DNA of 64,000 nucleotides from Pseudoalteromonas aurantia 208 (GTDB lineage: Bacteria; Pseudomonadota; Gammaproteobacteria; Enterobacterales; Alteromonadaceae). The notes under the pieces were generated by a model, which saw only the letters and a program-made list of their open reading frames with translations, did no database searches and was not told the origin of the DNA. This document shows positions 46,421-56,355 of this stretch, in pieces. The translations under genes were made by a program, and so were the position numbers. How positions within the stretch are numbered: position 1 is the first letter of the stretch; every line of letters starts with the position of its first letter. Where the stretch lies: positions 558,001 through 622,000 of the forward strand of contig NZ_AQGV01000012.1 in the NCBI RefSeq assembly GCF_014858725.1, read 5' to 3'.

Positions 46421-49311
46421 TGAGCACCATCGAGTCACAAATTCAAAAACTCAATGACACAAATGCAGAGTTAGCCCGAGTAAATAACGAGCTAACGAAT
46501 ACAGTGCGCACTCATACGAGTGCAATTAACAATGAAGTAGCAGCGGCAAAAAATACCATGGCAGCAGCCACAGCCAGCGCGATCAGCGAAGTAAAGGCCG
46601 ATGCCAACGCAGTGAATGCTGAAATTAAAGCGCGCATGGACGACGCGGTAGTCCCTTGGCTGCCAGCTATGACCAAAGTACAGTTTGATGCATTACGCGC
46701 TGATCGAAAGCAAAAATATGCGGGGAGCGGGTTTGTTGAGTGGGGTAAACATTCATCTGTTTATGAAATTAATGCCAATATAAATGAAGGAATGTTTTGT
46801 GCGAGTTATAACGGGGAGTCATCTAGATATAGTAAGCTGACAATTGGTTCAAAGCTTGGCTCTTCTGGTCAATCTTCGACTGAATTTGCTAGCGTCTTGG
46901 TCGATGGAGTAACGTTGAGGCTGAGCGACTCGAGAGTTGATGTATACGGAATCCATTGTACTTTCCCTGAGGCACCAGATGGCACCAAAACCTACGACTC
47001 CGCCACAGGCACAGTCACTCAACACACCAACGCCGAGGTGGCATTCGCCTCTGAAACGGCCACCAATAAAGTCATTACCTCACGCAAAGACCTGGTGTTT
47101 TTAGAGTCATGGCATGAAAAAATAACGGATAAAGATATTGTTTACCCGCTGGGCAACGTGCAATACGGTGCAACTAGTTACGAAGGTATAGCACTATCCA
47201 ATAATTTGGTCGCACAAAGCTATTCGGCGTTTGGTGAGTGGGACGAAAACACCAAGGGGTATGGTGCAAAATGGTCGTCATTAACCGACGCACAAAAAGC
47301 GCTATTTTTAAGTGAGCCTGGACATAATATTTACTATGATGCTAAAGCTAAAATATACGTTCAGGTGCGTTATCGTATGCGCGTTGTTGAGGGGATGAGT
47401 GATGACTGGAATGAATTACGTCCATCAGTTCATGAAATAACAACGGAGTGGGCGATTGCGAATAGACGCAGAATCACCTTTGTACAGGGCTCTGATTTAT
47501 CAATTTCCAGTACAGTGTTTTTAATGAAAGACCATGCACAAACAGCATTAACGAAGGCTGATAATGGGATAGCGGAGGGGGAAGCACAAACGTTAGGACG
47601 CACAAGCTTTGGAGGCACTAAACCTCTGGCATTGCCAATCGCCCTCGTCCAACGCATGAACCAGGGGGCCTTCCACCCAACTTATAACCCTATGGGAACG
47701 GGAAAACTCATTAATACCGCTGAAAATGGTTGGGTGCATTGGTACGCAAGTAATGCAGCAAGCGTTTCATCAAAAAGCGCTTGTTTTATCGATTATCGAG
47801 ATGGAGGTGTAGGAGACAAAAACCGTAAAGTAGGTGCGATTAGGGGCGGTGATGGATATAGTGGCCGCTTAGAACAATATAAGTTTCATGACGCCATCTA
47901 CGCGGGCCAAGTAGAAGACTTACGTTTAAACGCTAACAAGCTTGATGTAAATAAATTACGTGAAGACACCATGCGCAAAGCCGTTGCAGGAACTTTACGC
48001 GGAAAAGAGCCAACTCTATTTACGCATTTCAAGGAGTTAAAGTCAGGTTACTATCGAGCTAGTAATGAATGGAATGCATCATTTTATGATTCACCTCAAG
48101 ATGGTAATACAATTGATTTCTTTAGCAATGGTTTTCGTGCTTCTACACCTGTTATGGTATGGCAACCAGCAACGGGTATAACACTTTATGGCACTGTCTC
48201 TAATTCAAATGCACATTTGAAATTAACCGATCAATTTAGTAATTTAGGAGGAGAGAAGCATACTAACCCATTGAGTAAAGTTGGGCTGACCCATAGCGAC
48301 ATTTGTTATTTTGCTGAATTAAAAAAAATGGGCTCTGAATTCGATTCACTCCCTTGGGTAGATATTATTGGTCACCCAGAACGTATTGCGACCACTTTTC
48401 CAAATGGTGTAATTGGTCAGTGGTTACCAAAGCTACCAGATAATTCATCCGGTTACCCATTAAATAGAAAAATGACCAATACAGCTCTAAATGCAAGTTA
48501 TAGCAGAGATTTAGGTGCTACATGGACAAATGCAAATGTTGGACATAATGCTTTGCTAAATACCAGTTCAGGCAGTTGGAACCCAGAAGTTGTTGCTTTA
48601 TTGAGCTACGAGAGCCAAGCCAGTTTTACGGCGTTGGCAAATAACTTGAACATTGCGGATAACAGTGCCGGTGATGTATTTGTTTCTCTGAGTGCGAGTA
48701 CAAATCAAGGGAATAGATTGCATCCAAGCTTAACCAATAAAATTGGTAAGTCAGGTGTATCAGACCCAACTTTTAAATCGTACTCTGTAGCATCTAGCCA
48801 AGTGATGAATGATAAGCTGGTATATGAGCCTAAACATCAATTAATGGATGTGGCAAAGCCAGCAAACAACTCACCTGCTGTGAAAGCACTCTCAACCATT
48901 ACCGAAAAAAATGGTTTGTATTACCTACAGCTACACGGCGCTGAGTTAAAACACCATACACCAACGTTTAATGATGTAAATCCAAGTTCAAACACTACCT
49001 ACACTGAAGGGAACTTTTATTGCCTAACAAATTATGGTGCTAAAGGCTATTACGTGTGTGGAGTAACGATGACATTTGCGTTCTATACCGATAAAAAATT
49101 TATTCAAATGGAGAACGGAGACATAGTCCATGGGCCGACAAACCAAGTTGTATTGCGTAAATTAAATACCGCAGATGGCGGCAGTTGGGGCGACGACCAA
49201 ACTATCCCCATCGTTAACGGTGAAGATGTAAAAACTGACCTCAATGGCAATGTCGTTAAAGTTTTCTGCCACCACAGCCAAATCCCACTAGGCATTGTCC
49301 ATAACGACTAA
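46420..49311 (+). CDS. Tail fibre D (module 2), 963 aa
   Basis: A large fibre without its own collar domain. A coiled-coil N-terminus (residues 1-75) is followed by QFDALRADRKQKYAGSGFVE near residue 88, LPIALVQRMNQGAFHPTYNP, DAIYAGQVEDLRLNANKLDV, EFDSLPWVDIIGHPERIA, NSPAVKALSTITEKNGLYYL and a final WGDDQTIPIVNGEDVK. The same ordered blocks occur in fibre F (59296), separated by unrelated variable segments, so the two are mosaic paralogues. Its C-terminal variable parts presumably set receptor specificity. AAGGA precedes the ATG. Confidence 0.85.
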   Translation: MSTIESQIQKLNDTNAELARVNNELTNTVRTHTSAINNEVAAAKNTMAAATASAISEVKADANAVNAEIKARMDDAVVPWLPAMTKVQFDALRADRKQKYAGSGFVEWGKHSSVYEINANINEGMFCASYNGESSRYSKLTIGSKLGSSGQSSTEFASVLVDGVTLRLSDSRVDVYGIHCTFPEAPDGTKTYDSATGTVTQHTNAEVAFASETATNKVITSRKDLVFLESWHEKITDKDIVYPLGNVQYGATSYEGIALSNNLVAQSYSAFGEWDENTKGYGAKWSSLTDAQKALFLSEPGHNIYYDAKAKIYVQVRYRMRVVEGMSDDWNELRPSVHEITTEWAIANRRRITFVQGSDLSISSTVFLMKDHAQTALTKADNGIAEGEAQTLGRTSFGGTKPLALPIALVQRMNQGAFHPTYNPMGTGKLINTAENGWVHWYASNAASVSSKSACFIDYRDGGVGDKNRKVGAIRGGDGYSGRLEQYKFHDAIYAGQVEDLRLNANKLDVNKLREDTMRKAVAGTLRGKEPTLFTHFKELKSGYYRASNEWNASFYDSPQDGNTIDFFSNGFRASTPVMVWQPATGITLYGTVSNSNAHLKLTDQFSNLGGEKHTNPLSKVGLTHSDICYFAELKKMGSEFDSLPWVDIIGHPERIATTFPNGVIGQWLPKLPDNSSGYPLNRKMTNTALNASYSRDLGATWTNANVGHNALLNTSSGSWNPEVVALLSYESQASFTALANNLNIADNSAGDVFVSLSASTNQGNRLHPSLTNKIGKSGVSDPTFKSYSVASSQVMNDKLVYEPKHQLMDVAKPANNSPAVKALSTITEKNGLYYLQLHGAELKHHTPTFNDVNPSSNTTYTEGNFYCLTNYGAKGYYVCGVTMTFAFYTDKKFIQMENGDIVHGPTNQVVLRKLNTADGGSWGDDQTIPIVNGEDVKTDLNGNVVKVFCHHSQIPLGIVHND

Positions 49312-49320
49312 GGAAAGACT

Positions 49321-50148
49321 ATGACTCAAGAAAAAATAAATGAACAAGCAGGCAATCAATCAAGAGCTCAGTCAAGTGCTCAATCAAGCACTGAACTTGA
49401 AGCGCTGGTAGCTGGCACACCAGAGAATACGGCGACAGATCATACTTCAGAAGTTGCAATAGCAGAAACGTCCCATGAAGTGACAGTCCATGAAATAACG
49501 TATCAAGATGTGCAAACTAAAATGGCATTGCGTCATCCGCGAGCGCAAATTGATGCGCTATTGCAACAAGCTATTGCGCAAGAGCAAGCCAATTATGACG
49601 CTGTACACGCACAGTGGCTGGTGGAGGTGGCGCAAACACAAGCATTGATTGATACGGCTGTGGCACATAATGCAACTAACCCGGATGAACCACTGGTCGT
49701 GCCTGAGCTGCCAAATGAGCCGGTGATTGATTTAGCACTGCGCCGAGCATGTTATAAAAGCGAACATGTGGCCGTGGATTTAGCACTGGCCACCGAAGCA
49801 GAGCCCGCCAAAGTAGTGTTTGATGATGATGCATTGATTACCTATCACCACCCAGCAACCGAGGCGCACAGTGCTGAACACATTGAACAAGTCAAACGGG
49901 AACGCTTTAAAGCGCAGCGCGCCATTGATGTTGCGGCCATTACAGTCGAGGTTGAAGGGCTGGTATTTGATGGCGATGAAACAGCGCAAACTCGGATGGC
50001 TCGTGCTGCAGTTGTCATGGATGACACTGAAAGCGTTTCTTGGGTATTGGCTGACAATAGCCAAACCAGTGTGAATAAAGCGCAACTGGTTGCTGCATGT
50101 AAAGCCGCTGGCCTTGAACAAACTCGGTTTTGGATGAATGATCTGTAA
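49321..50148 (+). CDS. DUF4376-type fibre assembly protein, module 2
   Basis: A 275-aa protein. The C-terminal about 90 residues match the DUF4376 pattern found in phage fibre chaperones (RAIDVAAITVEVEGLVFDGD, ETAQTRMARAAVVMDD, VSWVLADNSQTSVNKAQL). The N-terminal half is Gln/Ala/Glu-rich and helical. It is nine bases downstream of fibre D and unlike the chaperones of module 1. Confidence 0.75.
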   Translation: MTQEKINEQAGNQSRAQSSAQSSTELEALVAGTPENTATDHTSEVAIAETSHEVTVHEITYQDVQTKMALRHPRAQIDALLQQAIAQEQANYDAVHAQWLVEVAQTQALIDTAVAHNATNPDEPLVVPELPNEPVIDLALRRACYKSEHVAVDLALATEAEPAKVVFDDDALITYHHPATEAHSAEHIEQVKRERFKAQRAIDVAAITVEVEGLVFDGDETAQTRMARAAVVMDDTESVSWVLADNSQTSVNKAQLVAACKAAGLEQTRFWMNDL

Positions 50149-50178
50149 TACTCAAGATTAGTTAACCTCAGGTTAATT

Positions 50179-50371
50179 AACCTCAGGCTTTGATAAGGGT
50201 TTTGGAATAGAAAGTGTTTTGAAAACACACTTACGTACAACCCAATGATGATATTTTGTTCAATATCAAGGCGCTTTTATGCAGTAATAGCGGGCTATTA
50301 CAAATGAAAGCAACGCCGAGAGTGAGAAAAATAGCCTTATTGGGCAAATTCGCTTATCCAGAGCTGAGGTT
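50179..50371 (+). mobile_element. MITE-like element, copy 1 (193 bp)
   Basis: It begins AACCTCAGGCTTTGATAAG and ends with the inverted counterpart CTTATCCAGAGCTGAGGTT. It is about 90% identical by eye, in direct orientation, to the element at 63104-63297. TTAA stands at both outer edges if the element is taken as CCTCAG...CTGAGG, a possible target duplication. The internal hairpin seen in copy 2 is degraded here. No transposase. Confidence 0.75.
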
Positions 50372-50535
50372 AATTACAATCACTCTAGTCACTTATATTG
50401 AGTAAACGCTTTATAGGTGGCTAAGATCGCTTTAATCTTTTTTGTTTTTAAGTACGTGCGCATATCGAACCATTTTTATGGTTATTTATTGTGAACATTT
50501 AATATTATTTAAGGTTGCCGTTACTATTATTGATG

Positions 50536-50552
50536 TTAGGTCAATATTGACC
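50536..50552. promoter_or_regulatory. Palindromic operator candidate, copy 2
   Basis: GGTCAATATTGACC at 50539-50552 is a perfect palindrome preceded by TTA, matching the TTAGGTCA-N4-TGACC layout at 35270-35287. It lies 190 bp before J3. Confidence 0.45.
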
Positions 50553-50741
50553 GTTTCCATTCCCATATTCTTGCTATTATTCCCTTATATTTGAAATACC
50601 TGTCAATTATTAACTCTTCACATTCAGTGCATTCATATGGTCATTTTTTGCTTGTAGGGTCATTACTTTTAATGGCATTTATCAGCACTTTTTTATTTAA
50701 CCTCAGGTTATTTATTTTCAAACCCTTATTAAGAAAAGTTT

Positions 50742-51647
50742 ATGTCAACATCTCAACTTCTGGATTTATCTAAGTTACCTGCGCCCGCTGTGCTTGAACA
50801 GCTTGATGCGGAGCAATTACTCAGTACGTTGAAAAACATGCTGATCACCAATAACCCTGAACTGGCCAGTACGTTAGCGTTAGAGTCAGATCCATTAACG
50901 CAATTATTAAATGCGTATGCCTATCAAAGTTCCTTATTACGTGCACGGGTCAATGATGCCGCTAAATCGACTTTGTTAGCCAGTGGAATGGGTTCTGATT
51001 TAGATCATATTGCCACGCGTTATAGCGTGACTCGCTTGGCAGGGGAGAGCGATGAGCGATTACGTCAGCGTATTTTAAAAGCCTTTCACAGTCTCAATAC
51101 GGCCGGTACCCAAGAAAGTTATGAGTACCATACGCTCAGCGCAGATGCACGAGTCAAAGACGTGTTCGTAACCAGTCCCAGTCCGTCACATATTGTGATC
51201 ACTATTTTAAGTAATGAGACCCCAAAAGGGTTGCCTTCAAACGATTTAATGAACAAGTTAGAAACCACGTTTGGCTTAAAAGCGGGAGATCAAAACTCAG
51301 TGTCGGATGTGCTCAGTGCTCAAAAGATTCGACCAATTGGTGACCGAGTACAATTATTAAGTGCCAAAATGCGCACATTTAACTTACAGGCAAAAATTAA
51401 ACTAGAACTGGGCCCAGGCCACGCACAAGTTGAGCAACAAGTGCGCAATAAGGTGGCTGGATATTTAAGTGAACGCGCCGGGTTAGGTAAACATATTAAA
51501 CGTTCTGCACTGTTTGCTGTGCTGCACCAAGCAGGCGTTGAGGAGGTTGAACTGCTGAGCCCTATTGATAATATTTTGGTGCACAATGATGAAGTAGCGT
51601 TGTGCGACAACGCGCTAACGGGGCTTGAATTTGAGGTGCTTATATGA
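50742..51647 (+). CDS. Baseplate wedge protein J, copy 3
   Basis: A 301-aa P2 gpJ homologue, the same length as P2 J. LSKLPAPAVLEQLDAEQLL, ALESDPLTQLLNAYAYQSSL, RARVNDAAKSTLL, LDHIATRYSVTR, ESDERLRQRILKAFHSLNTA and KIRPIGDRVQLL are conserved. It is clearly a diverged paralogue, not a recent duplicate, of J1, J2 and J4. It overlaps I3 by ATGA. Only a weak AAGAAAAG precedes the ATG. Confidence 0.9.
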   Translation: MSTSQLLDLSKLPAPAVLEQLDAEQLLSTLKNMLITNNPELASTLALESDPLTQLLNAYAYQSSLLRARVNDAAKSTLLASGMGSDLDHIATRYSVTRLAGESDERLRQRILKAFHSLNTAGTQESYEYHTLSADARVKDVFVTSPSPSHIVITILSNETPKGLPSNDLMNKLETTFGLKAGDQNSVSDVLSAQKIRPIGDRVQLLSAKMRTFNLQAKIKLELGPGHAQVEQQVRNKVAGYLSERAGLGKHIKRSALFAVLHQAGVEEVELLSPIDNILVHNDEVALCDNALTGLEFEVLI

Positions 51648-52258
51648 GCACTGAAATAAACCATATAGACAATGGTGAGTTAACCTCCTTAACATGCGCC
51701 CATACTCAAGAGGGGGAATTTAAATCGCTTCTCCATGGTAGTGTGCTACAAGCCCAATTACAAAAGCTCATCGATACAGAGTTTAAAGCCCTTGCCAAAG
51801 GAGCGAATACGGTGTCAAGTCTGTGGTTACCCGACACCTGCCCACTAGAACACCTACCTTGGCTAGCATGGAGCCAAGGTGTAAAAGAGTGGGATGAAAG
51901 CTGGCCTGAAGCTATTAAACGTCAGGTGGTTGCCGATAGCTATCTGCAGCATCAGTATTTAGGGACGCGCTATGCCATCACTAACGCACTGGCGCACTTT
52001 GATATGGGGGCACAAATAAGTGAGTGGTTTGAGCACCACCCCATGTCCGAACCAGGTACTTTTCGGGTTGATGTGTATGTGTCGCACCGTGGCATAGACT
52101 TACCGCTTATTAAAGAAACCCGCAAGCTCATTGACCGCGCTAAGCGTAAATCGGTTGACTATAACTTGCATATGAACTTGCAAGCTAAACCCGTGGTTGA
52201 ACTTAACAGCATTCATTGTAGCTCCTCAATGACCACCATTTATCCTTATACTCATTAA
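51644..52258 (+). CDS. Tail protein I, copy 3, standard length
   Basis: A 204-aa gpI homologue with EHLPWLAWSQGVKEWDESWP, YLGTRYAITNALAHFDMGA and ISEWFEHHP. It is the only one of the four I proteins without a long C-terminal extension, and its fibre (E) is the only one with the collar domain fused on. The correlation suggests the extensions of the others compensate for the split fibre. Confidence 0.9.
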   Translation: MSTEINHIDNGELTSLTCAHTQEGEFKSLLHGSVLQAQLQKLIDTEFKALAKGANTVSSLWLPDTCPLEHLPWLAWSQGVKEWDESWPEAIKRQVVADSYLQHQYLGTRYAITNALAHFDMGAQISEWFEHHPMSEPGTFRVDVYVSHRGIDLPLIKETRKLIDRAKRKSVDYNLHMNLQAKPVVELNSIHCSSSMTTIYPYTH

Positions 52259-52270
52259 AGAATACACCTT

Positions 52271-55200
52271 ATGTCAAATTCTCAATATTGGACCATACTC
52301 ACGCGCGCTGGCCGTGAGAAAGTACTGGCGGCCATTGCCAATAAGCACACTGTAAAAATCAGTGAATTTGCGGTTGGGGACGGCCAGATAAGCCATACCT
52401 CTAACGACCTGTCTAATCTCAAGTACCGCAGTCATACTAGTTCTTTAAAGCAATTAACCAACAATAATGCGCTTATAGAAGTGGTTGGCGTTGTACCTGC
52501 CACAGAAGGCGGTTTTTATGTTCGTGAAGCGGCTTTTTATACCGATGATGGTGAGGCATTCGCCATCATTAATTACCCTGAAACGTATAAACCGGCAGCA
52601 GCAGATAACGCCGCCGCAGAGCTCGGCATAAAAGCAGTGATTGATGTTGTTAATGCCCAAGTGGTGAGCGAAAAAATCGATCCGTCTGTGATTTATGCCA
52701 CTAAAGAGTGGGTGAGTGACCAAGTTGATCAGAGTGAACTCAGTGTTTTATCGCACGTCGGAAAAAATTGGACCTTTGATAATGGTACCAGTACCACGGT
52801 GAATATTAATGCGGATAGTACGGGTATGGCAACACTCAATGTGTGTTCGCTGGATGGGGTGGAAAATGAGCAGACAACAGGCCGTGTTTATGTGGGGCAA
52901 TCACTGCGTCATGGTGGTGGTATTGAATACAATGGTGACAATAACCCCGTAACAACGGGGGCAGGTGCTGATCATATTAGTTTTTTTAGAAGCGATGGTA
53001 GTGGGTTGCACTGGACAGCAAGAAACTATGTTCACAGCAACGACTGGGAATTTCGCGGCTCAGTTACATCCCCTAGCTTTATTGAAGGTACCATCAGCTT
53101 AAAAGACAAATATCTAGGCAAATCAGCCAAAGCATTTGACTCCGCTAAACTTGAAGGAAAAACCAAAGCACAGGTAATTAGCGAAGCGCGAACGGGGTTG
53201 ATGGCAGTGGACGTAAGCGCTGTGCCAGCTAACTATTTACAAACAGAAACCACACTTAATGCGAATGAAGTTGATTTACAAGGTGTTACTTTCAAACATC
53301 TAACCAGTGGAGCAGAAAATAAGCCATCAGGCGCGGATCATGCACTACAAACGTTATCGTATAGTGCTGATTGGTCAACGCAGATGGCGAGTGATTGGCG
53401 CACGAATCGTTGGTATGTGAGAACGCAAAATAGTGGGAGCTGGGGGTCGTGGGCTGAGTTATATACGAACAATAATAAGCCAACGCCCGCAGATATCAGC
53501 GACAAAATGGCGCGTTTTGAAAGCTCTGTAATTGATACCAGCGGTCCGCATGATTTAACCATTCGAGGCAAACGTGCGCTGGTTGGCTTTGATGACAAGC
53601 TGGTCATAAACTATGGTAAAGATTGGGGCGAGGCTGAAGCTCATGGAAACTGGTTGTTTTCTGGTAATTTAGCAATACAAGATGGTAATACTCAATTAGA
53701 GAAAGGGGACGGTAATTCACTCAAGATAAAAACCAATCATGGATTTGCAGATATTGGACCGCAAAGCCTACATCATTTTCACTTTTACACTGATAGGCCA
53801 AATTACTTTTTTAACAAATCATTACTTGTGCGCGGCGAAATGTACGCTGGGCCCAATTATAACCAGCGCGTATACCACGAAGGTTATAAACCGACCGCCC
53901 GCGATGTGGGTCTTGATAAAGTACACAATGTGGATGCGTTAACCTATTTACCATTGCATTCTGCAAGAGACTTTACCCTAGGGACGCTCATAACCACCTC
54001 AATAGATTACAGCGTTAACGAAGGTGACAGCTGGATGTTAGAGATTACGGGGAACGGGTATGTAGGTGGTCTGCCCATTGATTTAAAAGCGCAGGGGTAC
54101 ATATACAATCAGACCATAGTAAATACCACTGCAGTCGCGACTGGGTTTAAGCTGTCGGGGTTGATTGCTATCAATGTCGATGGGCGTTTGTGTTTTTGGT
54201 TCCCAAGACAAGCCTATTGGCAAGGCTTTGATGTGCGATGTATCTCAACACAATTCGCTGGGCGTAGGCACAATACGCTGCTTTCGATTACAGATAGTGC
54301 GAAGCCAAGTGGTACAAAAGAAGCTTCTATACCAATTGCCTATGTGTACGACTCAACGCAAAAACCCACGCCCGCAGAGATCAGCGATAAGTTAGGCGTT
54401 TTTGACAGCTCGCATATAGCGGCAACGGGTCAAGATTTAACAATTCGAGATAAACGCGCATTAGTGGGCCATGAAACCGAACTTGCCATTAATCATGCAT
54501 CCGACTGGCCCGTAGTCAGAGGCTATGGTACGTGGTCAATTGAGGGAGACTTGGAAGTCAAAGGCGACTTGAAAATGTCGGGCTCAGACAGCTACATATG
54601 GACGCCGAACACTGAAAACGGCTACACAGGTATTTATGATGCGTTCAATAATAAAGTGGCACTCAAATACACCAACGGCCAAGGCTTTGACTATGGCGCT
54701 GACATTACCATTACCAAAAACAACCCATGGTTAACGCTCGATAGCGCAGGCTTTGGCAGTGATACTAATGAACAAGCGGCGGGCATTTCATTGGGTGAAA
54801 GCGGGCGGACAAGTTCGGCATCGTTACACCTAAGCTACACAGGCACAGGGTACAGCTATATTGGTATGGGTAATTTAGGCCCAGACAACATAGCCGATAA
54901 CTGGGCTATGAAAATGCAGTACCAAAACACATGGGTGCAGTTTCGCAGTCAATTGTGGATTGGTGATGAAAATACACGAATAGAAAAAGGAGGTGGTAAT
55001 TCACTCAAGATAAAAACCAATCACGGCTATGTTGATATTGGCCCACAAAACTCTGGACATTGTCATTACTCAACAGATAGAACTAGTCATTGGTTTAATA
55101 AAAACTTGCATGTAGAAGGGGAAATTTACGCAGGATCAAGCTATGACAAACGCGTATATCATGAGGGGCATAAGCCCACAGCCAGCGATGTAGGCGCATT

Positions 55201-55972
55201 TCAGCGTCACTACGGCCGAACACCCACAGTAGTTAAAGACAACTTTACAACAATCGCAAAAATTGAGGGGTACGGACTTTCTTCAAGCATTGCTTTGCAA
55301 TTAAAAGGCACATCAGGCAGTACTGTTGTTAACGTCAATGCATCTATATTAGTGAATCATCATCAAGATATCGTCATTGACTCACTGTGCGGCGGATACA
55401 CCGCAATTCAGTTGAAAGTGCTCAGCAACGGCAACGAAAAATACTTAATACAAGTCAAGTTACTCAGCGGTAATCCCCTGTATTTACATTGCGATATTTT
55501 ATCGTACACCAACGATGGTGTGAGCATTGGCAGCTACGACACCACGGATTACACCATTGAGCATACGCACACGGTTAAATTATTTGGCCGTAATTTAAGC
55601 GCTAGCGGCGAAACGGGCATACAAATAAATGGTCACGATGTGGCGCATGCGGGCAATATTGCTGAGCAATCAGAGCGCCGCAGCGTTATATCAAGCGGCA
55701 CACTGTCTGCGCACAGCAAAAACCATTTAACCACCACCGCCACGTTTACATTGCCAGATGTGAGTAATTTAGCAGAGGGCACCACGGTCGTTGCATCAAA
55801 AGCTATGGCGGCAAAACCCACAATTAAAACCCACGGTTCACAAAGTGGAAGTACAGAGCATATCGCCATGATGCGCGGCACCACCATGCTCACCGATACC
55901 AGCGTGTTATTTGATAGGCATTGCACGCTGACATTTATATTAAATTCAGCAAAAAATTGGGAGATGCAATAG
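52271..55972 (+). CDS. Tail fibre E (module 3), 1233 aa, collar and fibre fused
   Basis: Residues 1-150 form the collar domain (WTILTRAGREKVLAAIAN, FAVGDGQISHTSNDLSN, EGGFYVREAAFYTDDGEAFA). The long shaft carries duplicated blocks: NSLKIKTNHGFADIGPQ near residue 478 and NSLKIKTNHGYVDIGPQ near 905, each followed by a KRVYHEG/QRVYHEG and KPTA-DVG motif, and a further pair ISDKMARFESSVID / ISDKLGVFDSSHIA. Such repeats resemble T4-type long fibre shafts. The C-terminal about 250 residues are probably the tip. Confidence 0.85.
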   Translation: MSNSQYWTILTRAGREKVLAAIANKHTVKISEFAVGDGQISHTSNDLSNLKYRSHTSSLKQLTNNNALIEVVGVVPATEGGFYVREAAFYTDDGEAFAIINYPETYKPAAADNAAAELGIKAVIDVVNAQVVSEKIDPSVIYATKEWVSDQVDQSELSVLSHVGKNWTFDNGTSTTVNINADSTGMATLNVCSLDGVENEQTTGRVYVGQSLRHGGGIEYNGDNNPVTTGAGADHISFFRSDGSGLHWTARNYVHSNDWEFRGSVTSPSFIEGTISLKDKYLGKSAKAFDSAKLEGKTKAQVISEARTGLMAVDVSAVPANYLQTETTLNANEVDLQGVTFKHLTSGAENKPSGADHALQTLSYSADWSTQMASDWRTNRWYVRTQNSGSWGSWAELYTNNNKPTPADISDKMARFESSVIDTSGPHDLTIRGKRALVGFDDKLVINYGKDWGEAEAHGNWLFSGNLAIQDGNTQLEKGDGNSLKIKTNHGFADIGPQSLHHFHFYTDRPNYFFNKSLLVRGEMYAGPNYNQRVYHEGYKPTARDVGLDKVHNVDALTYLPLHSARDFTLGTLITTSIDYSVNEGDSWMLEITGNGYVGGLPIDLKAQGYIYNQTIVNTTAVATGFKLSGLIAINVDGRLCFWFPRQAYWQGFDVRCISTQFAGRRHNTLLSITDSAKPSGTKEASIPIAYVYDSTQKPTPAEISDKLGVFDSSHIAATGQDLTIRDKRALVGHETELAINHASDWPVVRGYGTWSIEGDLEVKGDLKMSGSDSYIWTPNTENGYTGIYDAFNNKVALKYTNGQGFDYGADITITKNNPWLTLDSAGFGSDTNEQAAGISLGESGRTSSASLHLSYTGTGYSYIGMGNLGPDNIADNWAMKMQYQNTWVQFRSQLWIGDENTRIEKGGGNSLKIKTNHGYVDIGPQNSGHCHYSTDRTSHWFNKNLHVEGEIYAGSSYDKRVYHEGHKPTASDVGAFQRHYGRTPTVVKDNFTTIAKIEGYGLSSSIALQLKGTSGSTVVNVNASILVNHHQDIVIDSLCGGYTAIQLKVLSNGNEKYLIQVKLLSGNPLYLHCDILSYTNDGVSIGSYDTTDYTIEHTHTVKLFGRNLSASGETGIQINGHDVAHAGNIAEQSERRSVISSGTLSAHSKNHLTTTATFTLPDVSNLAEGTTVVASKAMAAKPTIKTHGSQSGSTEHIAMMRGTTMLTDTSVLFDRHCTLTFILNSAKNWEMQ

Positions 55973-56355
55973 TGAGTACAAGTGTTAGTGAGCTAGTAAA
56001 TGATAGAAGGTGGATTCCAGCGGGATTTTCTCAATCAGCTGAATTCGAACACCGTAGTGTAGGAGCGACATCATATGTTACGATTGCAGAAATAAACACC
56101 CCTGTAAAATTGTTTTTTTTGGTAAACCATGGAGAATCAGGAAATTCGTCGCATCAATGGGTGAGATTGACAATAGATGGCGTTAGCTCCGAGCATAGAG
56201 CGGGTACGCAAAAAATAGTGATATCAGAAGATGGTGGTTATCAAACACTCAGTCCATTAATAGCCGAAAAGTCGCTAAAAATAGAAGTGAAGTCAGACGC
56301 CGGGTCAAACGGGATCGTGAGGTATGACTACTACTTTTTAGAGCAAGCATTATGA
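55972..56355 (+). CDS. 127-aa protein after fibre E, unrecognised
   Basis: The GTG start overlaps the fibre E stop (TAGTG) with GGGAG upstream. The product is beta-rich (ATSYVTIAEINTPVKLFFLV, WVRLTIDGVSSEHRAG), like a small jelly-roll or tip protein. It may be a fibre tip subunit or chaperone specific to module 3. It overlaps the next gene by 4 bp. Confidence 0.6.
   Translation: MSTSVSELVNDRRWIPAGFSQSAEFEHRSVGATSYVTIAEINTPVKLFFLVNHGESGNSSHQWVRLTIDGVSSEHRAGTQKIVISEDGGYQTLSPLIAEKSLKIEVKSDAGSNGIVRYDYYFLEQAL

Larger units (their letters stand above)
50149..50741. other. 593-bp boundary region between modules 2 and 3
   Basis: It contains the MITE-like element at 50179-50371, solo AACCTCAGGTT palindromes at 50164-50174 and 50699-50709, and the palindromic site at 50536-50552. 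No gene is supported; a 60-codon frame reaching into J3 has no ribosome site. Confidence 0.6.

Noticed and set aside
50591..50773. 60-codon ORF before J3
   Set aside because: It overlaps the J3 start in another frame, lacks a ribosome site, and covers the boundary region.
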